Shown in pieces: positions 27,016 through 34,913 of a DNA stretch of 64,000 nucleotides (its first letter is position 1; each line of letters begins with the position of its first letter). The position numbers were made by a program, and so were the translations under genes. The stretch spans positions 7,740 through 71,739 of the forward strand of contig CADEDA010000014.1 of assembly GCA_902825965.1 (NCBI GenBank). The letters run 5' to 3'. The DNA comes from an uncultured Gemmatimonadota bacterium (GTDB lineage: Bacteria > Gemmatimonadota > Gemmatimonadetes > Gemmatimonadales > Gemmatimonadaceae). The notes beneath the pieces were generated by a model. It was not told where the DNA came from. It made no database searches and was given only the letters and a program-made list of their open reading frames with translations.

Positions 27016-27663
27016 ATGGCCAACCTCGACACTTCCGCGGTCTCCGAGCTCGATGCCGAGACGATCGCCGAGACCTTCCAGAAGTACCAGAAGCCGATCA
27101 TCGGCGCAGTGATCGTGCTGGCCGCGGCGGGTGGCGGATTCTGGATGTGGCGCAGCTCGGCGCAGATCCGCGAGACCCGGGCGGGGCAGGCGTACCAGGT
27201 GGCCGAAGGCGCCTTCGCGTCGGGCAACATGCCGGCCGCCAAGGTCGAGCTGGAGAAGATCACCGGCCGGTACGCCGGGACCGCAGCCGGGACGCAGGCG
27301 TCGATGTTGCTCGCCCAGTTGCTGTTCGACGAGGGCAAGTTCGACGACGGCCTCAAGGTGCTCCAGGCCGCGGCGGGCAAGGCGCCGGAGTCGCTCGTGG
27401 CGGGTCTGCAGGGCCTGATCGCGGCCGGCTACGAGGGCGCTGGCAAGGCGGCCGAAGCCGCAGCAGCCTACGAGGCGGCTGCCAGCCGGGCGCAGTTCGC
27501 GGTGGATCGCGACCAGTACCGGATGGAGCGCGCTCGGGTGCTGGTGGGCAGCGGTGATGCCGCGACGGCGAAGGCGATCTACGAGGAAATCGGTGGTCGC
27601 GACGACTCTCCGTTCGCGGGCGAGGCGAAGGTCCGACTGGGTGAGATCGCGGCCAAGCAGTAA
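27016..27663 (+). CDS. Single-pass membrane protein with TPR-like repeats (YfgM-like)
   Basis: 215 aa. A short cytoplasmic N-terminus (LDAETIAETFQKYQKP) precedes one transmembrane segment at ~27-45 (IIGAVIVLAAAGGGFWMW), followed by an Ala-rich helical repeat domain (AYQVAEGAFASGNMPAAKVELEKI, SMLLAQLLFDEGKFDDGLKVLQAA, ERARVLVGSGDAATAKAIYEEIG). This layout resembles YfgM, an ancillary SecYEG/periplasmic chaperone protein, but it could be another TPR scaffold. ATG 27016 is chosen because it precedes the anchor directly; longer starts would run into the tRNA terminator. It is the last + strand gene before the dif-like gap. Confidence 0.75.
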   Translation: MANLDTSAVSELDAETIAETFQKYQKPIIGAVIVLAAAGGGFWMWRSSAQIRETRAGQAYQVAEGAFASGNMPAAKVELEKITGRYAGTAAGTQASMLLAQLLFDEGKFDDGLKVLQAAAGKAPESLVAGLQGLIAAGYEGAGKAAEAAAAYEAAASRAQFAVDRDQYRMERARVLVGSGDAATAKAIYEEIGGRDDSPFAGEAKVRLGEIAAKQ

Positions 27664-27738
27664 TTCGGTGAGCTGAGACGGCACTCGAACTGTCGCCACC
27701 GGCGGCTCCACGCGACACTTCAGAGGTAGGGTGTGATG

Positions 27739-27770
27739 AAGCGGCCTAACACATTGTTGTTAGGCCGCTT
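27739..27770. terminator. Perfect inverted repeat, probable bidirectional terminator
   Basis: Arms AAGCGGCCTAACA (27739-27751) and TGTTAGGCCGCTT (27758-27770) pair over 13 bp with a 6-base loop. It lies between convergent genes, so it can end transcripts from both sides. There is no long T-run; the arms' own A and T ends give only short ones. Confidence 0.6.
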
Positions 27771-27851
27771 GTGCATTTGAGCAGTTGTGGTCAGTGGCGC
27801 CATGATGGGCTGATGTCGTGTAGAGCCCCTAGACCTCCGCCGTCTCGGCGT

Positions 27852-27879
27852 ACTACCCATAATATGTATTATGTAAACT
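27852..27879. other. dif: Putative dif site (XerC/XerD chromosome dimer resolution)
   Basis: A 28-bp site of two 11-bp arms around a 6-bp centre. Left arm ACTACCCATAA (27852-27862) ends in the CATAA of XerC-type arms. The centre is TATGTA (27863-27868). Right arm TTATGTAAACT (27869-27879) equals, from memory, the XerD-side arm of Bacillus subtilis dif; overall I count 24 of 28 matches to that site. It sits in a non-coding gap exactly where gene orientation flips from + to -, as expected at the terminus. A XerD-type recombinase is encoded at 49888-50802. XerC and XerD acting here would resolve chromosome dimers at division, with FtsK. Confidence 0.85.
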
Positions 27880-27914
27880 ACGAATCCACGAGACTGTGGG
27901 AAACTCAGTCCGGC

Positions 27915-28721
27915 CTACAGTTCGCGCAGAGTGCCCTCAAATACGATCCGCCCCTCCCCGGACAACGAGGGCTGCTCACGGTCTGGCCCGGTCAGGCGGA
28001 CGGTCAGGGTTCGGCCAGACCGCGTCTCCAACGCCGTCCGGTCCCCGGACTCCCCCCACTCCGCCAGAAGGACCGCGCAGGCCACCGCCCCGGTACCGCA
28101 CGCCAGGGTCTCGGCTTCGACGCCTCGTTCGTACGTGCGCATCTGCCAAGTCCCGTCCGGGCGCCGCGACACCCAGTTCACGTTGGCGCCGGCCTTGAGG
28201 CTCGAATGGTAGCGGAGGTCGGGCCCGCGGCTCCCCAGCTCGACGTGAGCGACATCGGGGGTTCGGACCACCAGATGCGGCACCCCGGTGTTCACGAAGC
28301 CCAGCCTGAGCTCTCCCGGCACTCGTGAGATTCCCGCCTCCGCCCGGAGTCCGCTGTGGGGCTGCAGGTCGATCTCCGGCAGACCGTCGCGGAGCCTGGC
28401 GTGGATGGTCCCCGCGTCCGTGCGGAACGTCAGGCCCGACGGGTCCGCGGCTCCGAGCTCGACCGCCAGCCGCGTCGCGCACAGCGATGCGTTTCCACAG
28501 AGCTCGCCTCGGCTCCCATCTCGATTGAGGTAGATGAGGCCAAAGTCATGGCCAGTAACGGTTTGGAGGACGGCAACTCCGTCCGCTCCGACCCCCGTAT
28601 GGGGAGCGCAAACGGCGCGGACGAATCCGGCGTCTGACACCCGACGCACCAGCAGGTCGTCCCCGCGTCCGTCGAAGAACACGAAGTCGTTGCCCGAACC
28701 GGAGAGCTTCCAGAACCTCAC
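27915..28721 (-). CDS. dapF: Diaminopimelate epimerase
   Basis: 268 aa. Converts LL- to meso-diaminopimelate for peptidoglycan and lysine. Both catalytic cysteines are visible: one in GELCGNASLCATRLA, the other in ETLACGTGAVACAVLL. VRFWKLSGSGNDFVFFDGR is the standard N-terminus, and GVPHLVV plus YERGVEAET complete the pattern. The start GTG 28721 overlaps the upstream stop by four bases (GTGA), which is preferred over a longer frame beginning at 28757. First - strand gene right of the dif-like site. Confidence 0.95.
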   Translation of the reverse strand: MRFWKLSGSGNDFVFFDGRGDDLLVRRVSDAGFVRAVCAPHTGVGADGVAVLQTVTGHDFGLIYLNRDGSRGELCGNASLCATRLAVELGAADPSGLTFRTDAGTIHARLRDGLPEIDLQPHSGLRAEAGISRVPGELRLGFVNTGVPHLVVRTPDVAHVELGSRGPDLRYHSSLKAGANVNWVSRRPDGTWQMRTYERGVEAETLACGTGAVACAVLLAEWGESGDRTALETRSGRTLTVRLTGPDREQPSLSGEGRIVFEGTLREL

Positions 28722-29440
28722 ACGCGCCCCGTCAGCGCCCACCAGCGCAGGCGCCACACCATGAGGATGGCCTCGCGCACGATGTGCCCGCTCATCTTGC
28801 TCTCGCCCTCCGTGCGGTCCGAGAACACGATGGGGATCTCCACGGGCTTGAACCCCTTCCGCATCGCGCGGAACGACATCTCGATCTGGAACGCGTAGCC
28901 GTTGGACCGAACGTCGTCCAGGTCAATCGCCTTGAGCACGCGCCGGTGGAAACACTTGAACCCGCCGGTCGCGTCCCATAGCCGCATCCCGGTGACCATG
29001 CGCGCGTAGATGTTGGCCCCGTAGCTGAGCAACAAGCGGCTGATCGGCCAGTTCACCACGGTGACCTTGCCGTTCAGGTACCGGCTGCCCAGCACGAAAT
29101 CGGCGGTCTCGGCGGCCGTGAGGAACTCCGGCAAGTGGGCGGGATCGTGGCTGAAATCCGCGTCCATCTCGAAGACGAGTTCGTAGTCCCGCTCGAGGGC
29201 CCACTTGAAGCCGTCACGGTACGCGGTTCCGAGCCCCAGCTTCCCCGCCCGCCGAAGCAGGTGGATCCGCGGGTTCCGTTCGGCCATCTGCGCGATGAGC
29301 TCGCCGGTGCCGTCCGGCGAGTTGTCATCGACGAACAGCATCTCGAGCCGCGGGTCCTGCGCCAACGTGCGTTCCGCCAGCTGGGCGACGTTGGCGCGTT
29401 CGTTGTAGGTCGGCGTGATGACGAGCGCCGCCTCAGGCAT
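28718..29440 (-). CDS. GT2 glycosyltransferase, polyprenol-phosphate mannose synthase type
   Basis: 240 aa. Dpm1-like enzyme that moves a sugar from a nucleotide donor to a polyprenyl phosphate. VITPTYNERANVAQLAERTL, LFVDDNSPDGTGELI, the metal-binding EMDADFSHDP, and ATGGFKCFHRRVLKAID are characteristic. No C-terminal transmembrane domain, so it is the soluble short form. It overlaps yfhO by 8 bp. The product, perhaps a lipid-linked mannose or glucose, probably feeds membrane GT-C type enzymes such as the neighbouring YfhO protein (inference). Confidence 0.88.
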   Translation of the reverse strand: MPEAALVITPTYNERANVAQLAERTLAQDPRLEMLFVDDNSPDGTGELIAQMAERNPRIHLLRRAGKLGLGTAYRDGFKWALERDYELVFEMDADFSHDPAHLPEFLTAAETADFVLGSRYLNGKVTVVNWPISRLLLSYGANIYARMVTGMRLWDATGGFKCFHRRVLKAIDLDDVRSNGYAFQIEMSFRAMRKGFKPVEIPIVFSDRTEGESKMSGHIVREAILMVWRLRWWALTGRV

Positions 29441-31793
29441 TGGCGGTCCTCGGCGCCGGCATGAGCAGGCCGAGCACGATGGCGGCCAGGGCGATCCCGA
29501 TCGAGACGAGCGTGATCAGCCGTCCTAGCTCGTAGCGCGGGCTCTCGAACCGGAGCTCGACCTTCCGCGCGCCGGCGGGCAAGGCGATGCCCATCATGGA
29601 CAGGTCGGCACGGTGGACTTCCACCGGTTGGCCGTCCACGAGCGCGCGCCATCCCGGATAGAAGTTCTCCGACACGATCAGGGCGGACTTGGCCGGTGCG
29701 GGCGCGGAGAGCTCGAGTTCCAAGTGCCCGGGGTCGTAGCGGGAGAAGTTCGCCGAAATGGCGAGTGGGGCCGGCGCCACGGTCAGTTGCTCGCCCTGCA
29801 CTGCCGCCGCGGTATCGAAGAGCGCCACGCTGGCCACCGGGAAACGCGGATCGGAGAGGGCACCGAGCACGACATCGTCGGGCTGTTTCATGATCGCGGG
29901 CGTGACCCACGCGGCCGGATTCTCGCCGGCGGTCCTGAACAGCCAGGTGGGTGTCCCTGCCGCGTTCGTGACCGGCCCCATGACCCGCGTCAGGAGCGGA
30001 CTCAACGGCGTCGAATCGTTGTAGATGAACCACCGCACGTTGGCGACCTGCCAGAAGGCGGGATTCAGCACGTTCTGCAGGCGATCGCCGACGAGGCGGT
30101 CGTAGCGGCCGATCTGGTTGCCATGGTAGCCGGTGGCGAGCCGGATGTCGTGCACCATGAGCGCGTCACCCGAGAGGAACGGATCCTTGGCCGCCGGCGT
30201 ACGCTGCACGGCGGCCGCGAACACGCGCCCCGGCTGCGGCTGCGCCTTGAGGTAGTCGATGATCGCGTCACCCGCGTACATCTCGCGCGCCGGCGGCGAG
30301 AAGCGCCAGTAGTGCCGCTCGACGCTCCACAGGTCCACGGTGATCACCGCGACGAAGGCGGCGAGCGCCAGTGGCTTGGTCACCTTGCCCTGCATGACCG
30401 CCCAAGCGATCGTGGCCGCGAGCCCGAGGAAGAACAGCGACCGCAGACCGCCGATGGCCATGTCCCGCATGCCCTCCGGGTCACGGAATACGCCCTCGAG
30501 GTCCGGGTGGACGATGCCCGCGAAGACCTCGCGCAGCATGCCGGAGCCCGCGAGCGCCGCCATCACCACGCCGAACCCGAGCCAGCCGAGGAGGTAGTTG
30601 CGCGAGAGGCCGGTGGCGAGGAGTCGTTCGGTTCCCTTCGCGGCGAACACGGCGACCGCGAACGTGGTGAGGAAGAAGATCGTGCTCGGCGCGCGGAAGT
30701 ACTTCGCGCCGGGGACGATCCAGTAGACGAGATTGTAGAACGGTGTGTGACCGCCGAGCGCCCACAGCAGGCTGACGATGAGGAAGCCGAGCCAGAACCG
30801 GCTATCGGCGCGGCGCCCCCAGCCGAAACCGGCCCCCGCGAGCAGGAGCACGGACGCGCCGATGTACTCGGAGTGGAAGTGGATGCCGTTCCGGCCCCAA
30901 TAGTTGCCGAGCAAGCCCGAGAACTGCGGCAGGTAGACGTTGATGAGTTCCTCGATGGGGAACGAGTAGCTCACCGCGTGCTCCCACCCCTTGCCGCCGG
31001 CGCGCGGCGACCATGACACGTACTCGAGCACCGGCGCGAACTGGATGGCGCCGATCAGCCAGCCCAGCAGCACGGCGCCGAGTGCGAGCCCCAGGCGCCC
31101 GAGCGCGGTGTTGCGAGGCAGGCGCTGCTCGGCGCCGAATGCCAGCATGAGCCCATAGGCACCCGCACCAAGAAGCAGGTACTGGTAGAGCTGCGGATGC
31201 GGCGTCAGCACGCCGAGCCCGCTGATGAGGGCGAGCACGCCCCAGGCCCAGCGCTTGCCGTCGCGAACGCCCCAATGCAGGGCGAGCAGCGTGAGCGGGA
31301 ACAGGGCCGCGATGAAGAGTTTGCCGTCGTGTCCCGGTCCCACGAGCGAACTCGTCCACCCCCCCATCATGTACGCGAGGCCGCCGATGAGGGACGCCGC
31401 GAACGAGAAGCGGCTGGAACGCAGGAACCAGTACGCGAAGCAGCCTGCAAGGAACAGATGCAGGATCATGCCCCAGGACATGCCGACGTCGATCGGCAGG
31501 AGGAGCCGCAGGAGGAAGGTCGGGTAGAACGTGTCGCCGTTCATCGCGGCGATGTAGGGCATGCCGCCGAACAGGTACGGGTTCCACAGCGGGAACCCGT
31601 TGCCGCTGGTGATCGACTCCGCCGCGAACTGGCGCACGGGAAAGCCACCGATGTACTGGTCGCTGGTGGGGTTGATGAGGAAGAGCCCCGTCAACGCGGG
31701 CCAGGCCAGCGTCAGGGTGGCCAGGCCGTAGGTCAGGCAGGCCCAGAGCGCCGCAAGACGCGGTGCCGGAACGGGTTCGGTCGTCGAGGGCAT
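29433..31793 (-). CDS. YfhO-family multi-pass membrane protein
   Basis: 786 aa. About a dozen hydrophobic segments in the first ~530 residues (LAALWACLTYGLATLTLAWPAL, MGMI-type GMILHLFLAGCFAYWF, LLGAGAYGLMLAF), then a periplasmic beta-rich domain, and one last transmembrane segment (LITLVSIGIALAAIVLGLLM). Early motifs PLWNPYLFGGMPYIAAMNGDTFYP and a C-terminal ENFYPGWRALVDGQPV are typical of YfhO. Family members are GT-C-like and are implicated in adding sugars to lipoteichoic acid or similar polymers with polyprenyl-phosphate donors. Here the neighbouring Dpm1-like protein would supply the donor. Confidence 0.85.
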   Translation of the reverse strand: MPSTTEPVPAPRLAALWACLTYGLATLTLAWPALTGLFLINPTSDQYIGGFPVRQFAAESITSGNGFPLWNPYLFGGMPYIAAMNGDTFYPTFLLRLLLPIDVGMSWGMILHLFLAGCFAYWFLRSSRFSFAASLIGGLAYMMGGWTSSLVGPGHDGKLFIAALFPLTLLALHWGVRDGKRWAWGVLALISGLGVLTPHPQLYQYLLLGAGAYGLMLAFGAEQRLPRNTALGRLGLALGAVLLGWLIGAIQFAPVLEYVSWSPRAGGKGWEHAVSYSFPIEELINVYLPQFSGLLGNYWGRNGIHFHSEYIGASVLLLAGAGFGWGRRADSRFWLGFLIVSLLWALGGHTPFYNLVYWIVPGAKYFRAPSTIFFLTTFAVAVFAAKGTERLLATGLSRNYLLGWLGFGVVMAALAGSGMLREVFAGIVHPDLEGVFRDPEGMRDMAIGGLRSLFFLGLAATIAWAVMQGKVTKPLALAAFVAVITVDLWSVERHYWRFSPPAREMYAGDAIIDYLKAQPQPGRVFAAAVQRTPAAKDPFLSGDALMVHDIRLATGYHGNQIGRYDRLVGDRLQNVLNPAFWQVANVRWFIYNDSTPLSPLLTRVMGPVTNAAGTPTWLFRTAGENPAAWVTPAIMKQPDDVVLGALSDPRFPVASVALFDTAAAVQGEQLTVAPAPLAISANFSRYDPGHLELELSAPAPAKSALIVSENFYPGWRALVDGQPVEVHRADLSMMGIALPAGARKVELRFESPRYELGRLITLVSIGIALAAIVLGLLMPAPRTANA

Positions 31794-31842
31794 CTCGGAA
31801 AGATGCCGCCGGCGCGGGGCCGGGTAAAGTGAGCCTCAGGCC

Positions 31843-33003
31843 CTACTTGGCGCTGCGGTACAGTCCGGCGTACAGCGACGCCACGGCGTCCGCACCGAAG
31901 CGTCCAAGGGCGAACTCCCTGCCCTGCCGTCCCCAGCGCCGAGCGAGGGCCTCGTCGTCGAACACGCGGTCGATCGCGCGCGCGAGCGATGCCACGTCTC
32001 CGGGCGGGACGAGCAGTCCGGTGCGACCGTCCTCCACGCAATCGGGAAGCCCGCCGGACGCGAACGCGATGACCGGGGTCTCCGACAGCGCCGCCTCGAT
32101 GGCGGTCATGCCGAGCCCTTCGTCGATGGCCGGGATGACGAGCGCAGCGGCCTCACGGTAGCGCACCGCGAGGTCCGGTTGCGAAAGGATGGGCGTCCAG
32201 ACGATGCGATCGGCGAGCCCGAGTTCGGCCGCGAGCGCACGAACGGCGCTGTCGTCGAGTCGCCCGGCGCCGACCACCTCGAGCGTGGGCTTGGCGCGGC
32301 ACATCGCCAGCGCGCGCAGCAGGTGATGCAGCCCTTTCTGCTCGCTGAGCTTGCCGACGAAGAGCAGGCGTTCGGGGCGTTGCGGCGGGCCCGGGGGAAA
32401 TCCCTCCGCGAACACCGGCATCGGCGCGACGAGCACCTCTCGCCCCGCGCGTTCGGTGGCGGCGCGCGCGAGCCAGCTCGAGACGGCCGTGACGGCCGAG
32501 GACGCCTGCGCCACCCACTGGAATGCGCGTTGCGCCCCGGGGGAAGTCGCCAGCCGCACGTCGCTTCCGTGACTAGTCGTGATCATGGGCACGCCGAGGA
32601 TGCGGCTCGCGACCATGCCGATGAGTCCACCGGGCAGCCACCAATGCGCGTGGATCACGTGGACGTCTCGCGCCCGCCCTTCGGCGACGGCGGCGGCCAC
32701 TCCCGACGCCAGCATCCCGACGAATGCTGCCCGTCCGGCCCAACTGCCGCGCACCTGGTCGCTCAGCGTGCCGGTGTAGGCCAGCGTCTCCCGCGCGGTC
32801 GGCGCGTAGCGGTAGCGGCGCACCGCGAGGCCGCGGAACGTGTCCCGAGCGGCAAGCCCCGGTGCCGACGGGGCGAGCACGTACGTCTGGACGCCCTCGC
32901 GCTCGACCGCGAGTGCGAGCTGTGCGACGAAGAGCCCGACCGGATCGTCGGCCCAGCGCGGGAACGCATGCGTGAGTGCCAGGACCCGCAACGCTGCGGT
33001 CAT
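31843..33003 (-). CDS. GT4-type glycosyltransferase
   Basis: 386 aa GT-B fold enzyme. N-terminal acceptor half: ALTHAFPRWADDPVGLFVAQLALAVEREG, then VHVIHAHWWLPGGLIG and TTSHGSDVRL. C-terminal donor half: LLFVGKLSEQKGLHHLLRAL, VVGAGRLDD, and the EX7E-like IDEGLGMTAIEAALSETPVIAFASGGL. Donor and acceptor sugars cannot be told. Start ATG overlaps the stop of the deacetylase-like gene (ATGA). Part of the surface-polysaccharide block. Confidence 0.88.
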   Translation of the reverse strand: MTAALRVLALTHAFPRWADDPVGLFVAQLALAVEREGVQTYVLAPSAPGLAARDTFRGLAVRRYRYAPTARETLAYTGTLSDQVRGSWAGRAAFVGMLASGVAAAVAEGRARDVHVIHAHWWLPGGLIGMVASRILGVPMITTSHGSDVRLATSPGAQRAFQWVAQASSAVTAVSSWLARAATERAGREVLVAPMPVFAEGFPPGPPQRPERLLFVGKLSEQKGLHHLLRALAMCRAKPTLEVVGAGRLDDSAVRALAAELGLADRIVWTPILSQPDLAVRYREAAALVIPAIDEGLGMTAIEAALSETPVIAFASGGLPDCVEDGRTGLLVPPGDVASLARAIDRVFDDEALARRWGRQGREFALGRFGADAVASLYAGLYRSAK

Positions 33004-34454
33004 GCGGTCCGCACGGCGCTGAGCGCGCGACCATCGGCCAGCAGGACCTCGGGCACGGCGGGCGCCTCGCCGGCGAGCGCACGCGGGAGCTCCGCGATCG
33101 GCAGGCCGCTGGCGTCGCTGCCGACCACGCGGATCGCGCGCCGAGCGCGGCGCCAGGCGACGATGTCGTCGAGTGTCGCGAGCCAGGCACCGTTGCGCCG
33201 GAGCGAAGCCACCAGGGCGGCGTAGGCCTCAAGCGCGTCGGGAAACCCCAGCGCGGTGTCCAGATTGGGATGCCAGATGCCGCACCAGAGACCCTGGACC
33301 GATGCGCAGGTCGCGGCCAGGCGTTCCGCTTCCGCGATCCACGCGGAGGGATCCTCGACGCCCTGATACTTGCTCTGGGCGCGGTCCATCCAACAGAACG
33401 GCGCACTCTCGAGCGCGAGCGGCACCTTCTGCGAGGCATCCCAGTACGGCGACACGTCCGCCAGCCCGTTCCGGAACCCGTTGCGATCGGGGAATCCGGT
33501 GGTGGAGTCGTACCCGAAGCCCGCCGTGGCCATGTCGGCCTCGGTGTGCGCCGGATCGCGTCGCAGGAAGTGCTGGCGCACGCCGCGCACCGGTCCTCCG
33601 GCGAGTGTGGCAAGCCGCTGGCGCTGCGCCGTGAAGCGGCGCCCGTCGGTCACGGTCTCGAGGCTCCCGTGCAATCCGATCGCGTGCTGCGCGCCCGCGA
33701 TCTCGCCGAGCATGCTGCGGACCAGTGCGCGCTCGGGCGCGTACGTGAGGTCGCCCGCGGCAAAGCTGCCGACCGTGGGGGTCCCGCAGAGCACGAACCA
33801 CGTGGCGCGCGCGTGCTCGGCCGCCTCGATCGCGAGCACCTGCCGCAACGCCCGCTGTACCGGGTTGGTCGCGAGCGCCGCGGCTGCGCTGCCGAGCACC
33901 CTACCCACGCGCGCCCACTCCCCCTTCTTGGCGAGTTCGACGACCCGCAGTCCGGTGAACGCCGGCCACCACGAGACGACGTCGATGTCATGCGAGAGGG
34001 CGGCGGCCCAGGTCGCCTGTGCGGGCCACGGCCGCGCCACCACGAGCGGTCGCCCGGCGGCCGCCCGCTCGGCGGAGACGCGCAGCGCCCGTGCCAAGAG
34101 CGACACCACCGGGTGCTGCGCGAGGTCCGCGCGCACCAAGCGATTCTCCGCACTCAGCGGGCGTTGATGTTTGTCCCGGCCCGGCGCCTCGTGTTCGGCG
34201 GCCATGGCAAGTACGCGCGCGACGTCGCGGAGCGTGTGCGTCGAGAGCGTGACGGTGCCGGGTGCGGAGTGGAGCGCCGCGTCCGGCTGCCGCAGCCATG
34301 CGTCGGCCGAGGCCGGGGCGTCGGCGTGCAGCACGATCTCGACTGTGGGGGTGGTGGTCCCGGCCACGGGCACCAGCGCACTGGCATCGAGCAGCGTGTC
34401 GAGAGCGAACCGCTCGGATGGAGCGAGCTGGGCGTGGAGGCGGACCCCGATCAT
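33000..34454 (-). CDS. Polysaccharide deacetylase-like protein
   Basis: 484 aa. The central part carries a NodB-type first motif, ALSHDIDVVSWW (about residues 151-162). Further on, GLHGSLET and the SAPFCWMDRAQSKYQ...GIWHPNLDTALGFPDALEAY stretch are consistent with the metal-dependent deacetylase barrel found in polysaccharide loci. The first ~130 residues resemble the N-terminal domain often attached to such proteins. Substrate unknown; presumably an amino sugar of the surface glycan made by neighbouring genes. No signal peptide, so a cytoplasmic or peripheral location is implied. Confidence 0.65.
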   Translation of the reverse strand: MIGVRLHAQLAPSERFALDTLLDASALVPVAGTTTPTVEIVLHADAPASADAWLRQPDAALHSAPGTVTLSTHTLRDVARVLAMAAEHEAPGRDKHQRPLSAENRLVRADLAQHPVVSLLARALRVSAERAAAGRPLVVARPWPAQATWAAALSHDIDVVSWWPAFTGLRVVELAKKGEWARVGRVLGSAAAALATNPVQRALRQVLAIEAAEHARATWFVLCGTPTVGSFAAGDLTYAPERALVRSMLGEIAGAQHAIGLHGSLETVTDGRRFTAQRQRLATLAGGPVRGVRQHFLRRDPAHTEADMATAGFGYDSTTGFPDRNGFRNGLADVSPYWDASQKVPLALESAPFCWMDRAQSKYQGVEDPSAWIAEAERLAATCASVQGLWCGIWHPNLDTALGFPDALEAYAALVASLRRNGAWLATLDDIVAWRRARRAIRVVGSDASGLPIAELPRALAGEAPAVPEVLLADGRALSAVRTA

Positions 34455-34512
34455 CGGTGCGGCGCGAAGGAGGCGCGTGAGGCGGGGCTGGCGGTGGCGC
34501 GCGACCGCGCGC

Positions 34513-34860
34513 TCAGCGGTAGATCCGCACGAAACCGGCGAGGGTGTTCCCGTTCGGCCACGCGTTATCGCAGACGTTGCCGAGCTTGAACGAGCGGTGC
34601 GTCGTCGTCCGCAGGATCGTGCCGGCGACCCCGTTGCCGTCCCAACTGCGCTTCACACCGTCGAAATTGTTGTAGCCGGTGTAGTAGCTCTCCGGGCCCT
34701 GGCAGTTGAGCTCCGTGTAGTGACTGATGTAGGCCTCGGTCACCGGCGTGCAGGTGGCCTCGCCGCAGACGCGTGGCTCGCTGGGGCCGCTGGTGCAGGC
34801 CAGGACGCCACCGAACGCCGTGACCAGTCCGCGTACGATCCACTTCGCCGTGCGTTCCAT
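34513..34860 (-). CDS. Small putative lipoprotein
   Basis: 115 aa, not recognised. N-terminus IVRGLVTAFGGVLAC is a signal sequence with lipobox VLAC, so residue 22 is the probable lipidated Cys. The mature part has four more cysteines (VCGEATC, ELNCQGP, GNVCDNAW), which could form two disulfides, and is rich in aromatic and Asn/Gly residues. It stands alone between the deacetylase gene and the divergent acyltransferase, with a 53-bp upstream gap. Function unknown; an outer-membrane or periplasmic anchor is inferred. Confidence 0.6.
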   Translation of the reverse strand: MERTAKWIVRGLVTAFGGVLACTSGPSEPRVCGEATCTPVTEAYISHYTELNCQGPESYYTGYNNFDGVKRSWDGNGVAGTILRTTTHRSFKLGNVCDNAWPNGNTLAGFVRIYR

Positions 34861-34913
34861 GTCGGTCCTCTACTGGGTTCAGGTGGGGCGTTCGAGCGAA
34901 TACTGAGGAAGGG

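Larger units (their letters stand above)
27664..27914. other. Convergent intergenic gap holding the putative terminus
   Basis: 251 bp between two genes that point at each other. It contains a perfect 13-bp-arm inverted repeat (27739-27770) and a 28-bp AT-rich site resembling dif (27852-27879). I see no credible gene in it: a possible + frame through it and into dapF lies antisense to dapF. The AT-rich patch at 27855-27885 stands out in this GC-rich window. Confidence 0.7.

Noticed and set aside
27743-27766. attC-like (integron) site: the hairpin arms contain GCCTAAC and GTTAGGC, matching RYYYAAC and GTTRRRY core sites
   Set aside because: The whole element is far shorter than known attC sites, lacks the inner L boxes and extrahelical bases, and no cassette or integrase of integron type is nearby. 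A bidirectional terminator is simpler.
27771-28328. A + strand open frame across the dif-like gap and into dapF
   Set aside because: It is antisense to dapF for most of its length, lacks a ribosome-binding site and shows no domain. dapF has intact catalytic motifs on the other strand.
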